Shown here piece after piece: positions 25,250-33,431 of a stretch of 45,601 nucleotides of DNA. Origin of the DNA: Corynebacterium pilosum DSM 20521 = CIP 103422 (lineage in GTDB: Bacteria > Actinomycetota > Actinomycetes > Mycobacteriales > Mycobacteriaceae); assembly GCF_000373805.1 (NCBI RefSeq), contig NZ_KB892469.1, positions 167-45,767 of the forward strand, in the 5' to 3' direction. The position numbers and the translations under genes were made by a program. Position 1 is the first letter of the stretch. The number at the start of each line of letters is the position of its first letter. Below the pieces are notes generated by a model, which had not been told where the DNA came from, made no database searches, and was given only the letters and a program-made list of their open reading frames with translations.

Positions 25250-26557
25250 TTAGTTCTGGTGTGCGGTGGTGTGTTCGTCGGAAAGATCCTTGCCGCGTGT
25301 TTCCGGGATGAAGAAGGTCACCACCAGGGAGACCACAACGGTGAGGGTGACATAGACGCCGAAATGTTGTGGGCTCCACTGCTCGCCGATCCATGCCTGC
25401 AATGCGGGCACGGTACCGCCGAAGATTGCGGTGGCGATGGCGTAGGCAAAACCGACGCCGATCGTGCGGATGGAGGTGGGGACCAGCTCCGCCATGAGGG
25501 CGGGGAGGATGGAAAGCGGTGCCGCCAGCAGAATCATCGATGCGCCCATGGCGATGAGCATGTGCTGCCAGGAGCCGTCAAGGAACTGCATCAAGGGGAA
25601 AGTGGTCAGTGCTAGGCCGACGAACCCGATGATCAAAACTGGTTTGCGGCCGATTTTGTCCGACAGGGCACCCCAGAGTGGGAGTGCGATGATCGCCAAG
25701 ATATTCGCGACCACGGCAGTCCACAGCACGTGGTTCGGGTTGGAATCCAGGATTGAAATATGGAACCCGGACATTGCCGCCCAGTTCTGGAAGGCGATGG
25801 TGATGCCCAAGGTCAGGCCAATAATCTGCAGGGCTGGGCGCCATGCGCGCACCATCTCCTTGAAGAGGTTCGGGCGCTGCTTTGTGGTGGCGGAGACGTC
25901 CTCAAACACCTCTGTCTCCTCCAGCCTCCACACAAAATACAGGGCGATCAGGGAACCTATGCCACCCACGATGAATGGGATGCGCCAAGCCCACGCGAAC
26001 ATGTCGGATTCGCTGACAGCGCCGGTGAGAATCGCGCCGAGCAGTGTGGCAAGCAGGCCGCCGATGAGGATGGAGACGTAAATGAGCGACGACATGCGGC
26101 CGCGGTTGGACGGCGTCGAACGTTCCGAAACATAAGCGCCGGCGGCGGGCTGCTCACCGCCGTGGGCGAGTCCCTGGACAATGCGCGCGACGATCAGGAT
26201 GATCGCAGCACCAATGCCCACCTGCTCATGGGTGGGGGCGAATGCGATGATCAGCGTGCCCACCATGGCGGTCAGGGAGGTGAGGAACAGCGAGATCCGC
26301 CGCCCCCGCACGTCCGAGATATACCCGAAAAGCAGGGAACCCACCGGGCGGGCGATGAACCCGACGGCGAAGACGATCAGGGAATTAATAAACGCCTGGG
26401 TATCCCCACCACCGGGGCCGAAGAAGGAGACCGCGAAGAAGGCGGCGAATGTGGTGTAGATGGACCAGTCGAAGACTTCCATCGCGGAGCCGACGAGGGC
26501 GCCGAAGATTTTGCCGCCTCCTGTCTTTGGTTTTTTAGTAGTGAGCGTTGTTGACAT
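25250..26557 (-). CDS. MFS transporter, metabolite:H+ symporter type
   Basis: A 435-residue 12-helix permease of the metabolite:H+ symporter group (relatives of KgtP, ProP and ShiA). The loop between helices 2 and 3 has GYISDVRGRRISLFL, and the matching cytoplasmic loop of the second half is LSDKIGRKPVLIIG. The VQGLAHGGEQPAAGAYVSE segment after helix 4 is characteristic. It should import an organic acid, betaine or aromatic acid with protons; the substrate cannot be read. Start ATG 26555-26557. It heads the operon with the two hydroquinone-reductase-like genes. Two tandem operator-like repeats lie just upstream. Confidence 0.88.
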   Translation of the reverse strand: MSTTLTTKKPKTGGGKIFGALVGSAMEVFDWSIYTTFAAFFAVSFFGPGGGDTQAFINSLIVFAVGFIARPVGSLLFGYISDVRGRRISLFLTSLTAMVGTLIIAFAPTHEQVGIGAAIILIVARIVQGLAHGGEQPAAGAYVSERSTPSNRGRMSSLIYVSILIGGLLATLLGAILTGAVSESDMFAWAWRIPFIVGGIGSLIALYFVWRLEETEVFEDVSATTKQRPNLFKEMVRAWRPALQIIGLTLGITIAFQNWAAMSGFHISILDSNPNHVLWTAVVANILAIIALPLWGALSDKIGRKPVLIIGFVGLALTTFPLMQFLDGSWQHMLIAMGASMILLAAPLSILPALMAELVPTSIRTIGVGFAYAIATAIFGGTVPALQAWIGEQWSPQHFGVYVTLTVVVSLVVTFFIPETRGKDLSDEHTTAHQN

Positions 26558-26593
26558 TCTTACTTCCGTATGGTTTTAAATTTAAACAATAGA

Positions 26594-26628
26594 CTATACG
26601 GTTCAGTATAGGCATACTTATCTGTATG
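26594..26628. promoter_or_regulatory. Two tandem operators upstream of the MFS gene
   Basis: CTATAC-N6-GTATAG (26594-26611) and CATAC-N6-GTATG (26613-26628) are consecutive palindromes with the same core ATAC-N6-GTAT. Their centres are 18 bases apart, close to two helical turns. They lie 37-71 bases before the MFS start, where a repressor or activator would act. No regulator gene is adjacent. Confidence 0.55.
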
Positions 26629-26658
26629 GCAAGAATGGTGTGCTCAATACATTCACGG

Positions 26659-27606
26659 CTACATCAGGCCCTGCAGCTTCTGCCAGGTCGCGTCATCGAT
26701 CTCCACCTCGTTCGGCGTCGGCCGGTCACGCCCGGGGATGTACACCTCGTGCTGCTCACGCAGGGTGTCCAGTTGCGCGCCCAGCCTTTCCAGCGCGTCC
26801 TCGCCGAAAAAGTCCGGGTTCAGCACTAGCGAAAACAGGCCCACCCCGGGCTGACCGTTACCTTGTTCCGCAGCGCTTAACGACGATCGCCCGCCCGCGA
26901 GCATCGCCAACATTTCACCCATGAGCGCTAGGTTTCCTCCGCGGTGGCCGCCGAATGGGAGGAGCGCGCCCTCCTCGACGGCGGTGCGCGCATCCCGGGT
27001 CGGTGCACCGTTGTCGTCAACGGCCCACCCTTCCGGCAGTTCCTCGCCGCGCTCGGCGTACTGGCGCACCGTATGGAAAGCGGACGGGCTGATGGCTTGG
27101 TCGATCACCATGGCATCAGGCACCCCGAATGCCACAGGGTTCGTGCCAATCACGCGGCGCCCCGTCTCAGAAAGAGCCACCAGGGCGGGCGAGTTGGTCG
27201 TCGTTAAGCTAATGAAGCCGTGGCGCGCGAAAAATCGTGGGTACCAGCCCAGCTCACCCGTGGTGTACGTGTTGCGGACGGCGGCGACAGCCACGCCCTG
27301 CTCGCGCGCGGTAGCCAGAAGGGGGCCCAGGTGGGACTCGAGGGCGAACTGGGCCAAGCCTGCGTCAGCGTTAATGGTGATCACCGATCCGCGCACGTCT
27401 GCCGTGGGCTGGGCGTGGCCGTTGATGCTGTTGTTGTCCAGCGCGGAGAGGTAGGTGAGCAGGTGAAACGCCCCGTGGCTGGATTTGCCGGCCAGCTCTG
27501 CATCGAGGAAAACGTTGGCGGTGGAGGCGGCCTGGGCCTCATTCATGCCGTGCGTGCGCAGGGCGCGGTGGAAGGTGTCGCGGACTGTGTTTATCTCAAG
27601 TTTCAT
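26659..27606 (-). CDS. Ldh-family (malate/L-lactate) NAD(P)-dependent oxidoreductase
   Basis: A 315-residue member of the Ldh_2 family, which includes malate, L-lactate, L-sulfolactate and ureidoglycolate dehydrogenases and imine reductases. The N-terminal AGKSSHG motif carries the catalytic His, the middle has the nucleotide-binding ITTTNSPALVAL-like segment, and the C-terminal GGHRGGNLALMGEML matches the family GGHKG[YF]GLA block. The exact substrate cannot be assigned. Start ATG 27604-27606. It diverges from the GH3 gene, and the MFS gene follows on the same strand after about 100 bases; an organic-acid role for the pair is possible. Confidence 0.85.
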   Translation of the reverse strand: MKLEINTVRDTFHRALRTHGMNEAQAASTANVFLDAELAGKSSHGAFHLLTYLSALDNNSINGHAQPTADVRGSVITINADAGLAQFALESHLGPLLATAREQGVAVAAVRNTYTTGELGWYPRFFARHGFISLTTTNSPALVALSETGRRVIGTNPVAFGVPDAMVIDQAISPSAFHTVRQYAERGEELPEGWAVDDNGAPTRDARTAVEEGALLPFGGHRGGNLALMGEMLAMLAGGRSSLSAAEQGNGQPGVGLFSLVLNPDFFGEDALERLGAQLDTLREQHEVYIPGRDRPTPNEVEIDDATWQKLQGLM

Positions 27607-27752
27607 GGCTCCCAGCGTAGAGGGTACTGGGGACTCGTCGCGCCGCCTGCAATATCGTGAAACTCCTAGCCGAGGTGCCTGCTTGTTCGTAGAATAGTGT
27701 TCGTCACCTTAGAAATAAGTTAGCGATATGCGCCACACGAAAGGATCGCACC

Positions 27753-29885
27753 ATGACTGCCGAGAATGCAGACCGTCCATGGATGGATGAATCACTGACT
27801 GATCGCGAGCGCGCGGAAAAGCTCGTGGAGAATATGACGCTGGAGCAGAAGATCGCTCAGCTGCACGGCGGAATGCAAACCATCGACATCTACGGCATCT
27901 CCAGTGAGGCCGAAGATGAAGAAGCGATGGAGCAGCTCACCGCCCAGATTAACGTGGAGCGCCACGTGAAGGCTCTCGACGAGTTGGGTATTCCGCGCTT
28001 CCGCATCACCAACGGCCCGGTTGGCGTGGGCATGGGCGACGGCAATGACGCCCCTCACGCAACCGCCCTTCCGATGACGATTGGCGTTGCCGCCTCTTTC
28101 GACACCGAGCTTGCCTCTGAGTACGGCGACATCATCGGCCAGGAAACCGACGACGCCGGCCAGCACGTCCTCGAAGGCCCGGCCGTGAACCTGCACCGCA
28201 CCACCACTGCGGGCCGCAACTTCGAATACTTCTCTGAGGACCCATATTTGTCGGGCGCGATGGGTGTGGCGATCACCAAGGCGATTCAGTCGCACGACAT
28301 TATCGCGATGGGCAAGCACTACGCCGTCAACGACCAGGAGTATGAGCGCTTCCGCACCAACGTGGAACTCGATGAGACCACTCTGCGCGAGCTCTACCTG
28401 CTGCCTTTTGAGATGCTGGTCAAGGACGGCGAGATCGCCTCGATGATGTCCGCCTATAACCGTGTGCGCGGCGATTACGCCACTGAGAACCGCTACCTGC
28501 TTAACGACGTCCTGCGCCGCGACTGGGGCTTCGAAGGTTACGTGCAGTCGGACTTCTGGTCCACCCGCTCCTGTGCTGCCTCTATCAACGCAGGCTTGGA
28601 CCACGAGATGCCAGATGCGAAGTGGCTAAACGAGGAGAACATCAAGGCGGCGCTGGAAGATACGTCGCTGGAGATCGAGCTGGTCGACCGTGCCTTGGTC
28701 CGCCGCTACACCCAGATGTTCCGCTTCAACCACTTCGACCGTGAGTACAACCCAGTGGACATCGATGGTGAGAAGCACGGCAAGATTGCTCGTCGGATCG
28801 GCGCCCAGATGGCGGTGCTGCTGAAGAACGACGACAAGCTGCTGCCACTGGACCCGAAGGCCAATAAGAAGGTCCTTATCGTCGGCCAGGACAAGTTCGC
28901 GGAGCGCGCCTGCCAGGGCGGTGGCGGATCCTCCAAGGTCAAGCCGATCTACACCGTGGCGCCACAGCCGGGCATGCAGGATGTTCTGGAGGAGCTGGGC
29001 TCCGACGCCCAGGTGGACCTGTTCGTCGTCGAGCGCGACCTCTCCAACCTGGACGAGGCCATTGCTGCCGCGAAGGACGCAGACCTGGTGGTCATCATGG
29101 CCGGCCTGATCGCTACCGAGGGCGCGGACTCCCAGACCATGCAGATGCCACACCAGCAGAATGAGATGATCCCGGCGCTGCTGGACGCGAACGACAACAA
29201 CGTGGTCGTGCTAAAATCCTCCGCGCCGATGGTCATGCCATGGCTGGACAAGGCCGCGACCGTCCTCGAGGTATGGAACCAGGGTGTTGAAGACGGGCAC
29301 GTGGTCGCCGACCTGCTGTTTGGCAAGGTCAACCCATCCGGCAAGGTGCCCACCACCTACCCGAAGAAGGATGAGGACTGGATTGGCCACAACCACCCAG
29401 AGCGCTACCCAGGCACCGACGAGGGCGAGGGCTACAACACCATCCGCTACTCCGAGGGCCTTGAGATGGGTTACCGCTGGTTCCAGGCCAACGACGTTAC
29501 CCCAGCCTTCCCATTCGGGTTCGGCCTGAGCTACACCACCTTCGAACTTTCCGACGTTTCCGTCTCCGGTTCCGCTGAGGGCGTGAAGGTGTCGGCCAAG
29601 GTGACTAACACTGGCGATGTTGCTGGTGCGGAGGTTGTGCAGGTCTACCTGGGTATTCCTGTTGCTGGCCAGCCGCCAAAGCGCTTGGTTGGTTTCACCA
29701 AGGTTCACTTGGAGCCGGGTGCTTCGGAGACCGTCGAGCTGAACATTGATTCTCCAGCCACCAACCACCCGCTGGGCGTGTGGGACATTGTGGCCCATGA
29801 CTTCGTGGTGCCTGAGGGCGAGTTCACGGTGTACGTGGGCACCTCCTCTGAGGACGATTCCCACGTGGAGAAGTTCACCGTCTAG
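27753..29885 (+). CDS. GH3 family beta-glucosidase-like glycoside hydrolase
   Basis: A 710-residue GH3 enzyme with the N-terminal TIM-barrel (about 25-330), the middle alpha/beta sandwich (350-570) and a C-terminal fibronectin-III-like domain (600-700). The nucleophile is D267 in GYVQSDFWS; substrate-binding residues are in MGKHYAVNDQEYER (K188, H189). No signal peptide is present, so it acts in the cytosol, probably on short imported glycosides. Start ATG 27753, with GAAAGGATC upstream. Codon use is strongly biased, suggesting high expression. It is a single-gene transcript ending in a clear terminator at 29897-29929. Confidence 0.93.
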   Translation: MTAENADRPWMDESLTDRERAEKLVENMTLEQKIAQLHGGMQTIDIYGISSEAEDEEAMEQLTAQINVERHVKALDELGIPRFRITNGPVGVGMGDGNDAPHATALPMTIGVAASFDTELASEYGDIIGQETDDAGQHVLEGPAVNLHRTTTAGRNFEYFSEDPYLSGAMGVAITKAIQSHDIIAMGKHYAVNDQEYERFRTNVELDETTLRELYLLPFEMLVKDGEIASMMSAYNRVRGDYATENRYLLNDVLRRDWGFEGYVQSDFWSTRSCAASINAGLDHEMPDAKWLNEENIKAALEDTSLEIELVDRALVRRYTQMFRFNHFDREYNPVDIDGEKHGKIARRIGAQMAVLLKNDDKLLPLDPKANKKVLIVGQDKFAERACQGGGGSSKVKPIYTVAPQPGMQDVLEELGSDAQVDLFVVERDLSNLDEAIAAAKDADLVVIMAGLIATEGADSQTMQMPHQQNEMIPALLDANDNNVVVLKSSAPMVMPWLDKAATVLEVWNQGVEDGHVVADLLFGKVNPSGKVPTTYPKKDEDWIGHNHPERYPGTDEGEGYNTIRYSEGLEMGYRWFQANDVTPAFPFGFGLSYTTFELSDVSVSGSAEGVKVSAKVTNTGDVAGAEVVQVYLGIPVAGQPPKRLVGFTKVHLEPGASETVELNIDSPATNHPLGVWDIVAHDFVVPEGEFTVYVGTSSEDDSHVEKFTV

Positions 29886-29896
29886 AACCGCAACTT

Positions 29897-29929
29897 TGAG
29901 GGCCCTCGGCTTTGAGGGCCCTCATTTTT
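29897..29929 (+). terminator. Rho-independent terminator of the GH3 gene
   Basis: TGAGGGCCCT (29897-29906) pairs with AGGGCCCTCA (29915-29924) around an 8-base loop, followed by TTTTT (29925-29929). It begins 12 bases after the stop codon. Each arm itself contains the palindrome GAGGGCCCTC. Confidence 0.85.
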
Positions 29930-29954
29930 GTGGCTGCCACCCTTGGGCTGCGCT

Positions 29955-30012
29955 ATTCGGCCGACAAATCCGAGCTTTTTCAGAACAAAAGCGGGTTTTG
30001 TCGGCCGAAAAG
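29955..30012. repeat. 58-bp hairpin repeat, copy A
   Basis: The unit begins and ends with perfect 13-base inverted arms, TTCGGCCGACAAA at 29956-29968 and its complement at 29997-30009. The inner part also folds (GCTTTT against AAAAGC), so almost the whole unit forms one long hairpin. It is 52 of 58 bases identical to copy B, 230 bases further on. It lies between the GH3 terminator and glutamate dehydrogenase. Confidence 0.75.
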
Positions 30013-30184
30013 TGCACGCGGGGGAAAAGGAGTGCCAAATCCACCAGTGAATCGCCAATACGCGGAACAGTGGCGGATTAGAACGGCTGGGAAAGATCCG
30101 TGGTGTAAGGAGGGGCTTGGGCCTTTGTGTATAGGCAATCGTTAGAAAAGTCCACCGTGTAGGGCGCGCACCTCTTAGCGCACC

Positions 30185-30242
30185 ATTCGGCCGACAAATT
30201 CGAGGTTTGTCAGAACAAAAGCGGGATTTGTCGGCCAAATAG
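30185..30242. repeat. 58-bp hairpin repeat, copy B
   Basis: The second copy, same orientation, with 13-base arms at 30186-30198 and 30227-30239 (one mismatch). Between the copies (30013-30184) no gene is visible. Copy B ends about 90 bases before the glutamate dehydrogenase start, near its promoter. The hairpin form resembles REP- or MITE-like intergenic repeats. Confidence 0.75.
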
Positions 30243-30296
30243 CGCGTGCAGGTGTAACCCACCGCCTGAAAAGTAGTACGAAAGTGATACAACCGA

Positions 30297-30302
30297 TATA
30301 AA
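30297..30302 (+). promoter_or_regulatory. -10-like element before glutamate dehydrogenase
   Basis: TATAAA at 30297-30302, 31 bases before the ATG, matches an actinobacterial -10 box. No good -35 is seen. The ribosome site AAGGAGA follows. Confidence 0.4.
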
Positions 30303-30332
30303 CTAGAGCGAAAACATAAGGAGAACCTCGCT

Positions 30333-31595
30333 ATGGCAGATAACACCCCCGAAACCGGCACCGCCTTTGACGACGCCAAGAAGCAACTCAGGGCCGCCCA
30401 GGAAATCTTGGGCTTTTCCGACGATGACTATGAGTTGCTGGCCACCCCACGCCGCGAGCTATCGGTGGCGATCCCAGTGCGCCGCGACGATGGCACCCGC
30501 GAAGTCCTGCACGGCTACCGTGTGCAGCACAACCTCACCCGCGGCCCCGGTAAGGGCGGTACCCGCTACGCGGAGGACGTGGACATGGAAGAGGTCCGCG
30601 CGCTGTCCATGCTGATGACTTGGAAGTGTGCCCTGCTCAACCTGCCATATGGCGGCGCGAAGGGTGGCGTGGCGTTTGACCCGACGAAGTATTCAGAGGC
30701 GGAACGGGAGCGCATTACTCGTCGTTACGTGGCGGAAATCCTGCCGATCATCGGGCCTGAGGTGGATATCCCCGCTCCCGACGTGGGCACTGACGCGCAG
30801 ACCATGGCGTGGTTCATGGACACCTATTCCACGGCGGTGGGGTATACGGCCCCGGGCATTGTTACGGGTAAGCCGGTGTCGCTGGGTGGTTCGGTTGGCC
30901 GCGCGGAGGCGACTTCCCTGGGTGTGTTCATCACTACGCGCGAGGCGATCAAGCAGCTGGGCATCGAGGTTGAGGGCGCTACCGCTGCCGTGCAGGGCTT
31001 CGGCAAGGTCGGGCGTGATGCCGCGATCTTCATGGAGAAGGCTGGCATGAAGGTCGTCGCGGTGTCGGACGTGTTCGGCGCGATCTACAACGCGGATGGC
31101 ATCGACACGGAGGCTTTGGCGGAGCATGTCGACGAGACTGGCAAGGTGGTGGGCTTCGCGGGCGCGGAGGCGATGGATCCGGCTGAGGTTTTGCTTCTCG
31201 ACGTTGACGCCGTGATCCCTGCTGCTGTGGAAGGTGTGATCACCTCGGACAATGCGGATCAGATCAAGGCCAAGGTTGTTATCGAGGCTGCGAACGGGCC
31301 TACCACCTCTGGTGGCGACGAAATCCTGAACAGCAAGGGCATCATGGTTGTGCCCGATATTCTGGCTAACTCAGGTGGCGTGCTGGTCTCTTACTATGAG
31401 TGGGTGCAATCGCGCGACAACTTCTGGTGGGATCTGGAGCGTGTCCAGGCGAACCAGGAAGAAGCCATGATGTCCGTGTGGAATGACGTGGTGGCCTTTG
31501 CCGAAGAGAAGGACATCACCATGCGGGAGGCGGCTGTCGCGATGGCAGTTGAGCGTGTTCTAGATGCCCATCACATGCGTGGTCTGTTCCCTTAA
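30333..31595 (+). CDS. Glutamate dehydrogenase (Glu/Leu/Phe/Val family)
   Basis: A 420-residue hexameric-type dehydrogenase that converts glutamate to 2-oxoglutarate and ammonia. The length fits the NAD-linked RocG/GudB group rather than the 447-residue GdhA of Corynebacterium. Substrate-binding Lys residues are in GPGKGGTRYA and MTWKCALL, the catalytic Lys is K110 in PYGGAKGG, and an active-site Asp is in PAPDVGTD. The Rossmann motif is GFGKVG. Start ATG 30333 with AAGGAGA nine bases upstream. It is a single gene ended by the long hairpin at 31608-31655, and two copies of a hairpin repeat lie in its upstream region. Confidence 0.93.
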   Translation: MADNTPETGTAFDDAKKQLRAAQEILGFSDDDYELLATPRRELSVAIPVRRDDGTREVLHGYRVQHNLTRGPGKGGTRYAEDVDMEEVRALSMLMTWKCALLNLPYGGAKGGVAFDPTKYSEAERERITRRYVAEILPIIGPEVDIPAPDVGTDAQTMAWFMDTYSTAVGYTAPGIVTGKPVSLGGSVGRAEATSLGVFITTREAIKQLGIEVEGATAAVQGFGKVGRDAAIFMEKAGMKVVAVSDVFGAIYNADGIDTEALAEHVDETGKVVGFAGAEAMDPAEVLLLDVDAVIPAAVEGVITSDNADQIKAKVVIEAANGPTTSGGDEILNSKGIMVVPDILANSGGVLVSYYEWVQSRDNFWWDLERVQANQEEAMMSVWNDVVAFAEEKDITMREAAVAMAVERVLDAHHMRGLFP

Positions 31596-31607
31596 GCACC
31601 AGCCGCC

Positions 31608-31655
31608 TAAACCCCACCAGGTCAGCGTTGAGTAAAACGCACGTGGTGGGGTTTA
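31608..31655 (+). terminator. Terminator after glutamate dehydrogenase
   Basis: A perfect 12-base stem, TAAACCCCACCA (31608-31619) with its complement (31644-31655), encloses a second small hairpin GCGTT-N-AACGC. It is followed by a short T-containing tail (ATCTTTC). It ends only 8 bases before the permease start, so the permease may be read from promoter sequence inside this element or by readthrough. Confidence 0.65.
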
Positions 31656-31663
31656 ATCTTTCT

Positions 31664-32788
31664 ATGGCAAACATACAAGCTCCCGAATCTGAGGAGCCGA
31701 TTCGCGCTACCTCTCCCACTGGACCCGCTGAGCCAGACGACAAGCTCACGCCTGGCTCATTCACCATGAATGTGCTCAACGGCATCTCCATTGCCGTGGT
31801 CGTGGCGCTGGTCCCGCAGGCGCTGCTCGGTGAGATCTTCACCGCGCTGCTGCCGGTGTTCCCGCAGGGACAGACCATCATCAATATGGTCAGCCTGTCG
31901 TCTGCGATGCTGCCGATCCTCATTGGCATTATGGTGGGCCTGCAGTTCAAGCTCACCCCGATTCAAACTGCTTGCGTGGGGCTCGCATCGGTGCTGGGCT
32001 CGGGGATTGCCGTGCCCCAGGAAACCGGTGGCTTCCTGGTCCAAGGTACTGGCCTGGTGCTTAACTCGGGCCTGACCGCAGCTATCGCAGTCGGCCTGCT
32101 CCTGCTGATCGGACACCGCCTGGGCTCTTACACCATCCTGTTCCTCTCTACCCTGACCGTGGTCATTGCTGGTGGTATCGGTTGGGTGGTGACCTTCCCG
32201 ATCGTCAAGGCCTTCACCGTGTGGCTGGGCAACCTGGTGAACGGTGCGACCGATCTGCAGCCGGTGATCATGGGTATTGTGCTCGCGGTGTTGTTCTGCA
32301 TCATGATCGTCTCTCCGGTCTCCACGGTGGGTTTGGCCACGGCCATCTCCATGGCAGGCGTTGCCTCCGGTACCGCAAACTTGGGTGTGGTGGCCGCGGG
32401 CTTCTGCCTGTGCATTGCCGGTTGGAAAGTCAACGGGCCGGGTACCTCCCTGCTTCCACTGCTGGGTTCACCCAAGGTACAGATGGCGAACGTGTGGGGC
32501 CGCCCCTTGAACTTCCTGCCATTGCTGTCCACCGCTGCAGTACTCGGCGCGCTGGGTGGCATCTTCGGAATCTCCGGTACCCCGATCTCCGCAGGTTTCG
32601 GCATCTCCGGCCTAGTCGGTCCATTGGCTGCCCTCAACTACGAGGGCTGGGGCTGGACTGGCGGCAATATCGCCATCGTTGTCGGCATCTTCATCATTGC
32701 CCCGATCGTTCTATCCACCTTCTTTAGCTGGCTTTACGCCCGCCTCGGCTGGGTGAAGCCGGAACACTTCAAGATCGATTTCGAGTAG
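31664..32788 (+). CDS. EIIC-like sugar permease (PTS_EIIC_2 type)
   Basis: A 374-residue integral membrane protein with about 9-10 helices, of the type annotated PTS sugar transporter subunit IIC (PF13303 group). I chose ATG 31664; a TTG at 31628 lies inside the terminator stem. The N-terminal 25 residues are polar and acidic. Conserved stretches are GSGIAVPQETGGF, AGWKVNGPGTSLLPLLGSPKVQMAN and GISGTPISAGFGISGLVGP. No EIIA or EIIB domain is attached or adjacent, so it may not work as a classical PTS. The substrate is unknown. The ribosome site is poor. Confidence 0.78.
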   Translation: MANIQAPESEEPIRATSPTGPAEPDDKLTPGSFTMNVLNGISIAVVVALVPQALLGEIFTALLPVFPQGQTIINMVSLSSAMLPILIGIMVGLQFKLTPIQTACVGLASVLGSGIAVPQETGGFLVQGTGLVLNSGLTAAIAVGLLLLIGHRLGSYTILFLSTLTVVIAGGIGWVVTFPIVKAFTVWLGNLVNGATDLQPVIMGIVLAVLFCIMIVSPVSTVGLATAISMAGVASGTANLGVVAAGFCLCIAGWKVNGPGTSLLPLLGSPKVQMANVWGRPLNFLPLLSTAAVLGALGGIFGISGTPISAGFGISGLVGPLAALNYEGWGWTGGNIAIVVGIFIIAPIVLSTFFSWLYARLGWVKPEHFKIDFE

Positions 32789-32800
32789 TCGCTAAAGCCT

Positions 32801-33313
32801 CTAAAGCGCCATCTCAAACATGTAGTTCTGTTCCGGCGAAAACCCTTCGTACTCAAGGGTGTGCCGGCCCAGATTAGTCATGCCCACGGCCTCATAGAAT
32901 TTCACCGCTGGCGCATTATCCGGATAAACATCCAGGCGAAGCACAGTGCACCCCTGCGCGCGGGCGAGCCGGGCCGCCTCCCGCATCATAAAGCGCCCCA
33001 TCCCTTTCCCCTGCGCAGACGGGTGAACGCCCACCATGTGCATCGACGCGATCTGGTCCGGAGCAGCGTCGATGCGCCACGGCACGTCGTCATAACCGCG
33101 TGTCAGCTCCGACGTCAGCACGAACGCCGCGTCCACCTCGCCGATATAAAACAACTCCCCACGTTCGCAGTGATACTCCAGCATGTCCCGGGTGGGGTAG
33201 CTGCCCACCTGCCAGCCGGCATCCGCATCCGAGGCAGCAATGATGTCGTGGTAAAAAGTGAGCAACCTAGGCGCCTGCTCGGGCGAGGCAGCTCGGGCTG
33301 GTGGGCGTCCCAT
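32801..33313 (-). CDS. GNAT-family N-acetyltransferase
   Basis: A 170-residue Gcn5-related acetyltransferase. I chose ATG 33311-33313 (MGRPPARAASP), which has AAAGGGGAA upstream; the longer frame runs through the GntR promoter. The acetyl-CoA pyrophosphate-binding motif is VHPSAQGKGMGRFMMREA (Q/R-x-x-G-x-G/A), preceded by the strand SMHMVGV and followed by RLDVYPDNAPAVKFYEAVGM. The substrate cannot be predicted. It is convergent with the permease and divergent from the GntR gene, whose promoter lies about 80 bases away. Confidence 0.88.
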   Translation of the reverse strand: MGRPPARAASPEQAPRLLTFYHDIIAASDADAGWQVGSYPTRDMLEYHCERGELFYIGEVDAAFVLTSELTRGYDDVPWRIDAAPDQIASMHMVGVHPSAQGKGMGRFMMREAARLARAQGCTVLRLDVYPDNAPAVKFYEAVGMTNLGRHTLEYEGFSPEQNYMFEMAL

Positions 33314-33394
33314 GGGTTCCCCTTTCTTCGCTTTACGACGAATGACCGTCTTGAATGATCCTAATCTTAAAGGCATCTGTAGAGCCTCCAGAAC

Positions 33395-33424
33395 TTGTTC
33401 TATTACCACTAGAACAACTATAAT
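33395..33424 (+). promoter_or_regulatory. Promoter with palindromic operator for the gntR operon
   Basis: An 8-base inverted repeat TTGTTCTA-N7-TAGAACAA (33395-33417) overlaps a -35 TTGTTC (33395-33400). An 18-base spacer leads to a perfect -10 TATAAT (33419-33424). A transcript would begin near 33431, right at the GTG start codon. The palindrome within the promoter fits autoregulation by the GntR protein. Confidence 0.7.
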
Positions 33425-33431
33425 GTTGGGT

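Noticed and set aside
28626..29153. Antisense frames within the GH3 gene
   Set aside because: Strong codon bias of the GH3 gene creates open frames on the other strand; no start signals or known domains.
31628..31663. TTG start for the EIIC-like permease
   Set aside because: It lies within the terminator stem of the previous gene; ATG 31664 gives a normal N-terminus.
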